DNA of 64,000 bases from Natrinema marinum (GCF_024296685.1 NZ_CP100763.1:2356001-2420000); one strand, 5' to 3'; positions 17,867-26,616 are shown, numbered from the stretch's first letter. Numbers and translations: made by a program. Notes: generated from the sequence alone by a model not told the origin.

Positions 17867-18658
17867 TCACTCGACGGAGCGGTCGTCGAACGACTGCTCG
17901 CGCCAGGTCGTCCAGTCGTAGAGCCGCTGGAGTTCACCGCCCTGCTGGCGGATCGCGACGGCGGTGTTGAACAGGAAGGCGGCGACCAACGTCGTCCCGA
18001 CGAGCCAGGCGGCGTCGGCGAGCGCGCCGTAGCCGTCGAGGTAGCTCGTCAGCAGATCGACGAAGACGACCGCGGCGACGCAGACGATCGCCGGCAGCAG
18101 GTGCCGCGTCAGCGCGGCGAAAGTCGTCCCCTCGTGGACCTGCACCGCGCGGACGCCGTAGAACACCGCCCACGCCGAGGTGACGATCCAGCCCACCGCG
18201 ACGACCAGCCCCGTTGCGGAGCTCTCGACGAGGAAGGCCCCCCACCACGCGGCGATGAAGCCGACGACGACGACGTAATCGACCCACGCGGGCAGCAGCC
18301 GCGAGCGGTCGCCCGCCGTCGGCTGATCGTGGTACATCGCGCGGATCGCCAGCGCGAGAAAGAGGATGAAAAACAGGACCGCGCCGTCGACGAACCGGCC
18401 GATCCAGTCGGGCTCGAGCAGGATCGAGCCGACGCCGGCGACCGCGTAGACGATCGCCGCGCCGACCCCGATCGTGAGATACCACTGCTCGGTCGTGGCG
18501 TCGACCGCGAGGACCTCGCGGACGTAGACGATCGTGTAGTACAGGAGAATCACCGCAGCGATACCGATCGCGAGGTACGCGAACAGCCGGCCGATCGCGA
18601 CCGTCGTCGCCGGGTCGCCGGCGTCGAACGCGATCGATGGACTCGAGGGAAACGTCAT
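17867..18658 (-). CDS. seven-helix membrane protein, function unknown
   Basis: A 263-residue membrane protein with about seven hydrophobic helices starting near residue 22. It has a soluble acidic tail (TTWREQSFDDRSVE). The spacing is reminiscent of 7TM sensor or rhodopsin-like folds, but I see no retinal-type lysine motif or other signature, so no function is claimed. The ATG at 18658 was chosen over a start 9 codons upstream, since it leaves a normal N-terminus. It is transcribed in the same direction as nirK upstream (18893-19981), with a gap of about 235 nt. Confidence 0.7.
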   Translation of the reverse strand: MTFPSSPSIAFDAGDPATTVAIGRLFAYLAIGIAAVILLYYTIVYVREVLAVDATTEQWYLTIGVGAAIVYAVAGVGSILLEPDWIGRFVDGAVLFFILFLALAIRAMYHDQPTAGDRSRLLPAWVDYVVVVGFIAAWWGAFLVESSATGLVVAVGWIVTSAWAVFYGVRAVQVHEGTTFAALTRHLLPAIVCVAAVVFVDLLTSYLDGYGALADAAWLVGTTLVAAFLFNTAVAIRQQGGELQRLYDWTTWREQSFDDRSVE

Positions 18659-18892
18659 GCGTGTATCTGGCGGCCGAACTGGCATAAGAATACACCTCTC
18701 TTACCGACGGTCGAGAAGCCGACGCGACCGCTCGTACTCCGATCTCGAGAGACCCGCCGACGCAGGTCGACCCACACCTGAACGATGGCTCGAGCCGGCA
18801 CAGATCGGATAGAACACGTCAGCGACGGCCGCCGCTCCCGTCAGGGGCGAGAACGGAGAAAGGATGGTCAGCTCGCGGTGAGCCGGTCCCGA

Positions 18893-19981
18893 TCACGGAT
18901 CGGGGTTGTAGATGTCGGGGTTTTCGGGCCCGTCGACGTCGATGATGCCGAGTGCGCCGCGGTGGACGACCCGCGAGAGCGCGTGATCGACGATTTTGAC
19001 GGGTCCTGGCACCGGGAACTCCATTTCCCCGGCGGTGGTGGTGCCCGGCGGGACGGGCGTGGTTTCGACGTTGTTCGCCGGTTCGCTCAGCAGGTCGCCG
19101 CTGCGGTAGAGGTTGCTCCAGACGTTGCCGATCGGGTGCCACGAGCTCAGCAGGTTGGGGCCACCGTTGGCGAAGTAGACCCGGGCGGTTTCGCCCGTGT
19201 TGGCTGTCATCGGGCCGGCGGCGTCTTCGGTGAAGCCGTAGGCCTGGCCGTTGAAGACGACGTAGGTGGGCTCTTCGCGCTTCATCGCGTCGTGGTCGAA
19301 GCCGTGGTGGCCCTGCTGGCCGACCTCGCCGGTGGTGTAGATCTCGTGTTGGCCGAGGTAGAACTCGTTGTCGACCTCGGGCAGCCCCTCCTCGGGTTCG
19401 ACGAGGATCGAGCCGAACATCCCCGAACTGATGTGCATGTCCATCGCCGGGACCGCACAGTGGTAGATGAACACGCCAGGGTACTCCGCGCGGAACTGGA
19501 TCTGGGTCGGGTCGTCGTCGGGCGCGATCGTCGTCGCGTCCGCGCCCCCACCGGGCCCGTAGACCGCGTGGAAGTCCATGTTGTGCATCGCCACGTTCAT
19601 GTCCTCGGGGACGTCGAACGTGAGGTTGACCGTGTCACCCCGGCGCACGCGGAGCATCGGGCCGGGGACCTGCCCCTCGAAGGTCATGTAGTCGAACGTG
19701 ACTCCCGGCTCGATCTCCGCGGTGACCTTCTGAGTCTGGATCGTCACGTCGTGGGTCCGGGGTTCGTTCCAGTCGACCGGGTCGGGAATGTCCGTGGGGT
19801 CCCGTGCGATCTGGTCGACATCGACCGATTTCGCCGCCGGCAGTCCCTCCTCCTCCGCCGGCGTCTTGCTGTTCGAGCTGTTCTCCTCCGCGTCGCTGCT
19901 GAGACAGCCGGCCACGGCCAGGGCACCGGTCGCCCCGATCGCCTGTAGCATGTGCCGTCGGTTGAGTTGGGTCGAAGTCAT
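18893..19981 (-). CDS. nirK: copper-containing nitrite reductase, Tat lipoprotein
   Basis: A 362-residue enzyme reducing nitrite to nitric oxide outside the cell membrane. The twin-arginine signal (NRRHML, 7-12) and lipobox with C26 in VAGC predict a membrane-anchored lipoprotein. Two cupredoxin domains carry a full ligand set: type 1 copper H133, C175, H183, M188; type 2 copper H138, H174, H333; catalytic D136 and H282. The NGGPNLLSSWHPIG segment (272-285) resembles AniA-type NirK. No nor, nos or halocyanin gene is adjacent. The start at 19981 has a Shine-Dalgarno-like GAGGAG upstream; a longer open frame continues but lacks homology. Confidence 0.95.
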   Translation of the reverse strand: MTSTQLNRRHMLQAIGATGALAVAGCLSSDAEENSSNSKTPAEEEGLPAAKSVDVDQIARDPTDIPDPVDWNEPRTHDVTIQTQKVTAEIEPGVTFDYMTFEGQVPGPMLRVRRGDTVNLTFDVPEDMNVAMHNMDFHAVYGPGGGADATTIAPDDDPTQIQFRAEYPGVFIYHCAVPAMDMHISSGMFGSILVEPEEGLPEVDNEFYLGQHEIYTTGEVGQQGHHGFDHDAMKREEPTYVVFNGQAYGFTEDAAGPMTANTGETARVYFANGGPNLLSSWHPIGNVWSNLYRSGDLLSEPANNVETTPVPPGTTTAGEMEFPVPGPVKIVDHALSRVVHRGALGIIDVDGPENPDIYNPDP

Positions 19982-20010
19982 TGGTCTTCTCCTCACTCGG
20001 ATAGAGGAGG

Positions 20011-20020
20011 GATATACATT
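20011..20020 (-). promoter_or_regulatory. TATA-like box for nirK
   Basis: The minus strand reads AATGTATATC, about 33 nt before the nirK ATG. A second, stronger TATATAAAC box lies at 20086-20094 and would give a leader of about 80 nt. Two promoters, for example basal and anaerobic, are possible. Confidence 0.4.
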
Positions 20021-20266
20021 CAGTAGTATCGACGATTCTCGAGGTATGGTAACAGAGTTGATGTTTCCCGCTATATCGTGGGTGTTTATATACTCGATTT
20101 CGATGGGAACCCGGCACACCGATACCGAGCGCTCTTCGGGGCGTTCTCCGAGGGTCGAGACCGGAGCTGAATCGACGAGCCGGCCGAGGTCATCGTCGAA
20201 TTGAGCGATCGCTGACAGAGTGAGGCGACCGTCAGAACGAACACGGTCGCGGCCGAACGACCGACA

Positions 20267-21379
20267 ATGAATCCGACCGCGCTCCGCGAGACGATGCCCG
20301 CCCTCGAGTCGACCGTCTACTGCAACTGGGGGGCCGGCGGGCCGAGTCCGCGCCGCGTCGTCGAGGCCGCCGAGTCGGCGCTCGAGTACCACGAGTACGA
20401 GGCCCCCGCGGCGGAGGGCATGTATCCTGCGGCGTTCGACGCCTACGACGAGGCGCGCACGGCGGTCGCGGACTTGCTCGGCGCGACGCCGGACGAGGTC
20501 GCGTTGACCCAAAGTACGACAGACGGGATCAACCGCGTCGCGGGCGCGTTCGACTGGGGCGAAGACGACGTCGTCGTTCGGACCGACCTCGAGCACTCCG
20601 CCGGGATCCTGCCGTGGCGGCGCCTCGAGCGCGAGCGCGGGATCGAGGTGCGGGTGCTCGAAACCGAGGGGGGTCGGCTCGACCTCGAGGCCGCGAAATC
20701 GGCGCTCGCGGACGCGACGCTGTGTTGTGTGAGTTCGCTGACGTGGACCCACGGGACGCGGCTGCCCATCGCCCACCTCGTCGACATCGCTCACGACGCC
20801 GGGACGTTGGTGCTGGTCGACGCCGTCCAGTCGCCGGGGCAGGTCCCCGTCGACATCCGGGAGTGGGGTGCCGACTTCGTCGTCGCGGCGGGTCACAAGT
20901 GGCTGCTCGGCCCGTTCGGTGCCGGCTTTCTGTACGTGCGCGACGGCGTCGAGCGGGACCGCTCGCCCGCCGCGATCGGCTACCGGAGCGTCGTGGACGA
21001 GAACGCCGACGAGTACCGCTACGCGGCCGGTGCGCGACGGTTCGAGGTCGGTACCGCCAGCCCTGCGCCCTACGCTGGGCTGACCGAGGCGATCAGCGTG
21101 CTCGAGGAGGTCGGCATCGACGCGGTTCAGCGGCGGATCGAGACGCTGACCGATCGGCTCAAGAACGGTGTGTCGGACGAGCACCTGCTGAGCCCCAGAT
21201 CCTACGAGTCGGGACTGGTGACGATCGCCGACGACGACCCCGAGGGGACCGTCGAGCGACTCGCCGAGCGGGGAATCGTCGTCCGTTCCCTCCCGAAACC
21301 GGACGCAATCCGTGCGTCGATTCACGCGTACAATACCCGTGAGGACGTAAACACGCTGCTCGAGGCGCTGGAGGACTGA
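20267..21379 (+). CDS. class V aminotransferase (cysteine desulfurase-like fold)
   Basis: A 370-residue PLP enzyme. The PLP lysine is in AGHKWLLGPFG (near 209), preceded by VDAVQSPGQ with the PLP-ring Asp and Gln (about 185-193), and the phosphate-binding region TQSTTDGIN is near 84-92. The GPF loop after the lysine and the absence of a clear mobile-loop catalytic cysteine argue against a true cysteine desulfurase; a selenocysteine lyase-like or isopenicillin epimerase-like member is likelier. It is divergent from nirK and convergent with the R2lox gene. Substrate unknown. Confidence 0.85.
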   Translation: MNPTALRETMPALESTVYCNWGAGGPSPRRVVEAAESALEYHEYEAPAAEGMYPAAFDAYDEARTAVADLLGATPDEVALTQSTTDGINRVAGAFDWGEDDVVVRTDLEHSAGILPWRRLERERGIEVRVLETEGGRLDLEAAKSALADATLCCVSSLTWTHGTRLPIAHLVDIAHDAGTLVLVDAVQSPGQVPVDIREWGADFVVAAGHKWLLGPFGAGFLYVRDGVERDRSPAAIGYRSVVDENADEYRYAAGARRFEVGTASPAPYAGLTEAISVLEEVGIDAVQRRIETLTDRLKNGVSDEHLLSPRSYESGLVTIADDDPEGTVERLAERGIVVRSLPKPDAIRASIHAYNTREDVNTLLEALED

Positions 21380-21403
21380 GAACGACGACCGCTCGGACGC
21401 GTT

Positions 21404-22333
21404 TCAGTCGGCGGTCTGGCGCTCCTCCATGGCGGCTCGAACGTCGCCGTAGCGCTCGAACCGGTCGGCACCGATGTAGTCGACGGTGTCCTGGAGGTAC
21501 TGGACGACCTGTTTGCCGATCTTGCGCTGGTCGTAGCCCTCGAAGGGCTGCTCATCGTAGAGGGGGTCGGCGAGCAGCCGGTTCTCGACGTACTCTTCGA
21601 TGCGGGGCTCGTAAACGTCCGCGACGATATCCGGTTCGGCCTTGGCCAACTGTTGCAGGATCCAACGGCCGTTCTCGATGTGGCGCGTCTCGTCTTGCCG
21701 GACCTTGCCGATGGCCTCCTGGAACGACTCGAGGACGACGTCGCGGCCCATCTGCTCGGCTTTCAGTTCGATCATCTGGTCGAAGCTGAGGTAGCCGCCG
21801 CGGGCGAGCTGGGCCTCGACGATGCCCATGTAGTTCAGATAGGCCTCGCCGAGCGCGTAGACGAGATCGGTCCGGTCGCCGCTCTCGACGGCCGCCAGCA
21901 GGTCGTCGGCGGTGTCGTAGAGGTCGTCCGTGCTGTACCCCTGCTCTTGATAGCCGCCCTCGCGATACGGTGCTGTCTCCTGGGTCCCGAAGACCTCCTC
22001 GAAGTAGCGGCTGAACAGGTCGGTGTGTTTGGCCTCCTCGTACACCTGCTGGGCCAGATATATCTCCTCCTGAACGGTGTCGAACGGCATCTCCTCGTTC
22101 GGCAAGGCGTCGAGCGCCATCATGTACGGCGCGAGCGTCCGCGTCACGTCTTCCTCGCCGTCGTAGAACCCCGAACACGTCGCGAGGAACCGCTGCTGTT
22201 CGTCCTCGGAGAACTGCTGCCAGTCTTCCCGATCCCCTTCGAGATCGTAGTCGTCCGGATCCCACGTCCCCTCTCGTTTCCCCTTCCGATACAGTTCGTA
22301 GGATTTCTCGCGCTGGCTGTAGTCGATTGGCAT
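21404..22333 (-). CDS. R2-like ligand-binding oxidase (R2lox)
   Basis: A 309-residue ferritin-fold protein with the metal ligand pattern of R2-type proteins: E60 in DGEEDV, E100 and H103 in EEAKH, E173 in YMGIVE, E215 and H218 in DETRH. V63 and Y168 stand at E60+3 and E173-5, the same offsets as the valine-tyrosine pair that forms the ether crosslink in the Mn/Fe R2lox proteins. This separates it from ribonucleotide reductase beta subunits, which lack that pair. The physiological substrate of R2lox is not known. An upstream in-frame GTG at 22339 adds two residues. No class I alpha subunit is nearby. Confidence 0.86.
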   Translation of the reverse strand: MPIDYSQREKSYELYRKGKREGTWDPDDYDLEGDREDWQQFSEDEQQRFLATCSGFYDGEEDVTRTLAPYMMALDALPNEEMPFDTVQEEIYLAQQVYEEAKHTDLFSRYFEEVFGTQETAPYREGGYQEQGYSTDDLYDTADDLLAAVESGDRTDLVYALGEAYLNYMGIVEAQLARGGYLSFDQMIELKAEQMGRDVVLESFQEAIGKVRQDETRHIENGRWILQQLAKAEPDIVADVYEPRIEEYVENRLLADPLYDEQPFEGYDQRKIGKQVVQYLQDTVDYIGADRFERYGDVRAAMEERQTAD

Positions 22334-22436
22334 GCCCACACATGACGATGAAGGTGTAGATCAATATTCGGCTGAGTATCACGTCGAAGCGGGAGAAACA
22401 AAGGTGTCAACACGGGGTCAGTACGGTCGAGTTCGT

Positions 22437-22940
22437 TCACTCGCCGTCGGCGTCGCGCGATGCGGCGGCGGCCTCGACCATCGTCTGGCGCTCGTCGAAG
22501 TACGCCGGCGCGTCGGCGTCGGCCTCGAACTCGAGGATCCGGGTCAGGGCCTCTTGCCCGTCGTCGGCCTCCGCAGTCAGTTCGTCGGCGAGATCGGTGT
22601 AACCCGCGGCCAGGTCCTGAAACGCCTGCATCCGGGCCTGTTTGGCCTCGACGAGTAGCTGTTTCTCCTCGAGTTCCGCCTGCAACTCCTCGATCGCCGC
22701 GACGTCGACCTCGCCCGCGTCGGGCACGTCGGCGGTCGACGGCGACTCGGTGCCCTCGATCTCGTCCGGGAGCACCTCGAGACGCGATCGGATCTCGGCC
22801 ATCTCCCGGTCGATCTCGTCTAAGAGTTCGTCGGCCTCCTCGCCCATCGTCTCGACGTGCCCCGAGAGCAGGCCGGCCTGCGTGCGGCAGTACTCGACGA
22901 ACTCGTCGACCGCGAGTGCGTCCGCGGCGTCGTCGCTCAT
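22437..22940 (-). CDS. coiled-coil haloarchaeal protein
   Basis: A 167-residue acidic, helical protein. Heptad-like segments are seen at about 22-58 and 84-130 (EELQAELEEKQLLVEAKQ). There are no catalytic motifs. The ATG at 22940 is preceded by GGAG in the minus-strand leader. It lies upstream of the R2lox gene on the same strand with a gap of about 100 nt and may be cotranscribed. Function unknown. Confidence 0.75.
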   Translation of the reverse strand: MSDDAADALAVDEFVEYCRTQAGLLSGHVETMGEEADELLDEIDREMAEIRSRLEVLPDEIEGTESPSTADVPDAGEVDVAAIEELQAELEEKQLLVEAKQARMQAFQDLAAGYTDLADELTAEADDGQEALTRILEFEADADAPAYFDERQTMVEAAAASRDADGE

Positions 22941-23369
22941 GAGGCTCCCTTGGGGCTTCCGGGCGAAGGTACTTTGGGATCGAATCGGTGCGCGACCGAA
23001 TCGAGAGGGATTAATAGCGAGGGGTGACAGCGAACGGAAACGATGTAAACCGATATCGTGAGCGCACACACGGGTAGCGGGTTCCTACCGCGTAGAACCC
23101 GTCGGAATTCACTGATCCGCGTCCGGCCACCCGGTCGCGGCGATCGTCCCAGCGAGCGGGTCTCGAGGCGTCTATCGGGACGGTGTGCACGCAGTATCAC
23201 GTTCCTACGCTGGTTTTCGATTTCGAAACGGTCGATGTCCAGTAGTATCCGGTAGGGTCCGTGTTGAGCAGCCGATCAATAATGAAATCGTGGCTATACG
23301 TCGTGGAACCAAGCGTTGAAAGGCGGTAACCGCGGTATTACAAGGGGTCACTCTCCCGTCGACGGCGTC
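22941..23369. other. 429-nt intergenic region, divergent promoters
   Basis: Lies between the coiled-coil gene (minus) and the exopolysaccharide module (plus). It holds a strong hairpin (annotated separately) and presumably promoters for both sides. No supported gene; TTAATAG at about 23011-23017 is a possible TATA region for the minus-strand gene. Confidence 0.6.
23078..23101. repeat. hairpin, 10-bp stem with one bulge
   Basis: CGGGTTC at 23078-23084 pairs with GAACCCG at 23095-23101. After a one-base bulge, TAC pairs with GTA, closing a CGC loop. It is not part of a tRNA, since no acceptor or anticodon arm can be placed around it. It may act in the leader of either divergent transcript or as a protein-binding dyad. 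Confidence 0.45.
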
Positions 23370-24878
23370 ATGGCAGTGGGGAAAGACGAGGCAGGGGATC
23401 GGACGTGTCCGCGCTGTGGATCGGCTGCCGTGACACGCCAGCGAGTGATCGAACACGAGCCGTGCGGGGCAATCAAACCGGAACCGGTGTTCTGTACGGC
23501 CGACGGCATCGTCTGCCCGGACTGCGGCGAGCGGTGTCGCGAGGTCGCGTTCATCGACGGCGACCGTCCGTGGACGTGTGGGGACTGCGGGCACACCTTC
23601 GGCACGAGCCGAGCGGAGACGGCGGACGGCGAGACGGCGTGGCAACGAGACGCCACGGTCGTCCTCGAGCGCGCGCGGTCACGGATCGCAGCGACGCCGT
23701 CGCCCGTAAACGGGGCCGGCCGGGGTCGGCGGATGCTGGTCGTGGTCGTCGCCGTCTTGCTCGTCTCCGCGGCGGCCATCGCGGCGATCGGGCCCGCGAC
23801 GTTCCGACCGGAACCCGTCGCGACCGAGACCGTGCCCGCGTCGAATCCGGTCGCGGACGGTTCCGAAACGGACGACGCGGTAGAAGACGGCGAGCGGGGA
23901 CGGTCGGAAGAGACGGCCTGGCAGTCGTACAGATCGATCGTCATCTTCCGAAACGACGACGTACAGACGGGCTATCGAGCCGACGCGATGCACGCCGTCG
24001 ATCGAGTATTCATCGAGGAGAACGTTCCCGTGACCCAGGGCGTGATTCCCCCGCTCGAGGACGACCGCTCGAGCCGCGAGCTTTGCAGCTACCTCCGCGA
24101 GCAGGCGGACGCACATCCAGAGACATTCGAGTACGCGCTTCACGGGTACACACACGACCGACGGACCGGGTTCCACGGCGGTAGCGAGTTCGGCGGCCTG
24201 CCGCCAGAGCGCCAGCAGGAGTTGCTTCAGGAGGGGACGGCGGCACTCGAGTCCTGCGTCGGGCAACCGCCGACGACGTTCGTCCCGCCGTTTAACACCT
24301 ACGACGAGGCGACTGCGAGCACGCTCGCCGAGCACGGATACGCGGCCGTCTCCGGCGGCGAATGGTTCACGCGCGCGTATTTCAACGAAACCGGCCCGTT
24401 CGCGGCGAACGGGATCCTCCACCTTCCGAACACCCACTCGTTCGTCCGAAACTGGACGACCAACGAGTTCTACTCGCAGCGCACCCTCGAGCGGCGGTTC
24501 GACGACGCGTACCGGGACGGCGACCTCTACGTGCAGATGCTCCACTACCCGACGTTCACGTCCGAAGAGAAACTGCGTCGGCTCCGCGGACTCATCGACC
24601 ACGCGAAATCGAAAGGCGACGTGGCGTTCATGACGGTCGGCGAGTTCGCCCGCAAGTACGAACGCGGGCGACTCGAGCGGACCGAAACCGGCTGGCGAGT
24701 CGAGGAGTCGGTCGACAGCGGCGAACCGATCTCGGACGAGGCGTCGGTCACGGAGAACGGGACGAGCGCCGGCGGGCACGCGCATCCGCCCGGCGGAACC
24801 GATTCGACGGACCGAAGTCGCGATGTCGTGAGCGAGGGCGGCCCGCAGGTTACCATCCGCGCACGCGGAGAACCATGA
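23370..24878 (+). CDS. membrane-anchored polysaccharide deacetylase with N-terminal zinc ribbons
   Basis: A 502-residue protein. Residues 1-80 hold cysteine pairs in zinc-ribbon spacing (C13/C16, C32, C42, C49/C52/C56, C70/C73), then a single membrane helix at 122-141 places the rest outside. The C-terminal half is a NodB-like deacetylase: NDD at 195-197 (catalytic and metal Asp), HGYTH at 258-262 (metal His pair), PPFNTYDE near 306 and MLHYP near 390. This enzyme group removes N-acetyl groups from polysaccharide. The gene overlaps the following GT2 synthase as ATGA, like the pgaB-pgaC and icaB-icaA pairs. The N-terminal zinc ribbons are unusual. The start at 23370 is favoured over an ATG 18 codons upstream. 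Confidence 0.82.
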   Translation: MAVGKDEAGDRTCPRCGSAAVTRQRVIEHEPCGAIKPEPVFCTADGIVCPDCGERCREVAFIDGDRPWTCGDCGHTFGTSRAETADGETAWQRDATVVLERARSRIAATPSPVNGAGRGRRMLVVVVAVLLVSAAAIAAIGPATFRPEPVATETVPASNPVADGSETDDAVEDGERGRSEETAWQSYRSIVIFRNDDVQTGYRADAMHAVDRVFIEENVPVTQGVIPPLEDDRSSRELCSYLREQADAHPETFEYALHGYTHDRRTGFHGGSEFGGLPPERQQELLQEGTAALESCVGQPPTTFVPPFNTYDEATASTLAEHGYAAVSGGEWFTRAYFNETGPFAANGILHLPNTHSFVRNWTTNEFYSQRTLERRFDDAYRDGDLYVQMLHYPTFTSEEKLRRLRGLIDHAKSKGDVAFMTVGEFARKYERGRLERTETGWRVEESVDSGEPISDEASVTENGTSAGGHAHPPGGTDSTDRSRDVVSEGGPQVTIRARGEP

Positions 24879-26401
24879 CTGAGCGCGTTACCGCCCGGAC
24901 CTTCGGCCTGCTCTTGCTCTGTCTCGCGACCGCCGTCCCGTACGGGCTGCTCGTCCGCTTGCTATCGACCGAGACAGTCTTCGCGATCGCGCTGTACGTC
25001 GCCGTGTTCGCGGCGTATCTCGCCTGGTCGTGGTACGTCGTGGAGCGCCGGCCCGCGTATCGTCACCGCTTCTCGCCGACGGCGCTCGGGCTGGCCCTCG
25101 GCTGTTGTACCGTCGCGGTCGTCCTGCTCGGCTGGGTGGCGCCGACCGCCGTCGCGCTCGTCCATCTCGGCGCGCTCGTCGTCGTCTTCGGCTGCTGGGC
25201 GATCCCGTTTGCGGCCCTCGCTCACGCGCTGACCGGCAGCGAGTACGACGACGTTGCCGAGTTCCCATCGATCACGATCCTCGTCCCGGCGTACAACGAG
25301 GAGGGGTACGTCGGCCGGACGGTGGCGAGCCTGCTCGAGGCGAACTATCCGGCCGAAAAGGAGATCATCGTCGTCGACGACGGCAGCACGGACGGGACTC
25401 ACGAGGAGGCCGGCCGCTACGGGGCCGAAAACGTGACCGTCGTCTCGAAGGACAACGGCGGGAAGTACTCCGCGCTCAACTACGGCCTCCTCTTCGCCGA
25501 GGGGGAGGTCGTCGTGACCGTCGACGCCGACAGCATCGTCGAGACGAACGCGCTCCGCGAGATCGTCGCGCCGCTCGCCGCGGACCCTGCGGTCGGTGCG
25601 GTCGCGGGCAACGTCCGCGCGTTCAATCGGGACTCGTTCGTGACCAGATGCCAGGCGATCGAGTACGTCCTCAGCATCAACCTCTTCCGGCGGGTGTACG
25701 ACCAGTTCGGCGCCGTTCCCATCGTGCCGGGCTGTCTGGGCGCGTACCGCCGGGCCGCACTCGAGGAGGTCGAGGCGTACGACCCCCACACCCTGACCGA
25801 GGACTTCGATACGACGATGAAAGTGCTGGCGAGGGGCTACGAGGTCCGCTTCAGCGAGGCGGTCGTGTACACCGAAGCGCCCGACACGTGGCGCGACCTC
25901 TACCGGCAGCGTCTCCGGTGGTACCGCGGCAACGTGATGACGCTGCGAAAGCACCTGTTCGGCAGCACGCCGCCGGGGAACCGGTACGTCGATCGAATCC
26001 ACGTCCCGCTTGCGGTGATCACGATGCTCTTTACGCCCGTCGCGAGCTGGCTCGTGCTCGGCGTCATCGCGTACATCGTGGTGACTGGCGGCCACACGGC
26101 GATCCTTCCGATACTCGTGACGTACACGGTCCTCGTCGTGCTCCTGACGGCGCTCGCGCTCGGGATCGAGGGCGAGAGCTACTGGTATCTCGGCTACGCG
26201 CCGCTGTTCGTCCTGGGCTACAAGCACGTCAACGACCTCGTCATGGTCAAGAGCATCGTCGACGTCGTCGGCGGGACGGACCTGGACTGGACGAACGTGT
26301 CGCGGATCGACCAGCGAGAGTCGACATCGACCGAACTCCCCAGCGAACCGGCATCGGCTGACCTTTCCAGCGAACCGTCGTCGAACCGGCAGGGCGATTG
26401 A
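24875..26401 (+). CDS. processive membrane glycosyltransferase family 2 (PgaC/IcaA-like)
   Basis: A 508-residue synthase. Four hydrophobic segments precede the GT-A domain (about 12-30, 35-55, 70-90, 95-118), and more follow it (about 370-460). GT2 motifs: VPAYNEEGY at 138-146, DDGS at 168-171, DADS at 217-220, TED at 308-310 and the processive QRLRW at 345-349. These predict polymerisation of a beta-linked aminosugar such as poly-N-acetylglucosamine, with export through its own helices. Coupling to the deacetylase gene supports this. The sugar is inferred; hyaluronan or cellulose-type products share the motifs. Confidence 0.88.
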   Translation: MTERVTARTFGLLLLCLATAVPYGLLVRLLSTETVFAIALYVAVFAAYLAWSWYVVERRPAYRHRFSPTALGLALGCCTVAVVLLGWVAPTAVALVHLGALVVVFGCWAIPFAALAHALTGSEYDDVAEFPSITILVPAYNEEGYVGRTVASLLEANYPAEKEIIVVDDGSTDGTHEEAGRYGAENVTVVSKDNGGKYSALNYGLLFAEGEVVVTVDADSIVETNALREIVAPLAADPAVGAVAGNVRAFNRDSFVTRCQAIEYVLSINLFRRVYDQFGAVPIVPGCLGAYRRAALEEVEAYDPHTLTEDFDTTMKVLARGYEVRFSEAVVYTEAPDTWRDLYRQRLRWYRGNVMTLRKHLFGSTPPGNRYVDRIHVPLAVITMLFTPVASWLVLGVIAYIVVTGGHTAILPILVTYTVLVVLLTALALGIEGESYWYLGYAPLFVLGYKHVNDLVMVKSIVDVVGGTDLDWTNVSRIDQRESTSTELPSEPASADLSSEPSSNRQGD

Positions 26402-26477
26402 GGACGGCCAGCCGGGGTACTCGATCGCCCCATTACGATTGTCACGCGACGAGCGGCCCGATCCGGCGGCCCCACAC

Positions 26478-26515
26478 CCAATGTCGTCGAATGCTAGCAT
26501 AGCCCACGACATTGG
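26478..26515. repeat. nested palindrome upstream of uvrA
   Basis: CCAATGTCGT (26478-26487) is repeated as perfect inverted ACGACATTGG (26506-26515). The 18-nt spacer contains a second perfect palindrome, ATGCTAGCAT (26491-26500), whose centre is 1 nt from the outer centre. It lies 76 nt after the GT2 stop and about 13 nt upstream of a TATA-like box for uvrA. It could be a regulator binding site or the terminator hairpin of the exopolysaccharide operon. Confidence 0.75.
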
Positions 26516-26527
26516 CCTTTCAGACTC

Positions 26528-26534
26528 GTTAAGT
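26528..26534 (+). promoter_or_regulatory. TATA-like box for uvrA
   Basis: GTTAAGT centred near 26531. The usual 27-nt spacing puts the transcript start near 26558-26560, at the ATG of a short leader ORF rather than at uvrA itself. Confidence 0.4.
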
Positions 26535-26559
26535 CCTTCCGGCCACTGATACAGATACA

Positions 26560-26616
26560 ATGAATCTGGCATCGCGTCGACAACCGAGACAGTCCGTAGT
26601 CGCGACCGAACGATGA
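26560..26616 (+). other. candidate 18-codon leader ORF overlapping uvrA
   Basis: An ATG at 26560 opens an 18-codon frame ([18 protein letters not shown]) whose TGA at 26614-26616 overlaps the uvrA ATG as ATGA. The predicted transcript start coincides with this ATG. It is basic and lacks the acidic bias of host proteins, so the peptide itself may not matter; the overlap could couple translation. Confidence 0.35.

Noticed and set aside
19982-21325. N-terminal extension of the nirK frame by about 448 codons.
   Set aside because: It runs antisense through the aminotransferase gene. The Tat signal and lipobox at the ATG of 19981 fix the true start.
20267-21379. Cysteine desulfurase (SufS/IscS) for Fe-S assembly, given the NifU-type gene elsewhere in the window.
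   Set aside because: The genes are 19 kb apart and I could not place a convincing active-site cysteine loop; kept as a general class V aminotransferase.
23060-23140. tRNA-like hairpin.
   Set aside because: Only one stem-loop is present; acceptor, D and anticodon arms cannot be placed.
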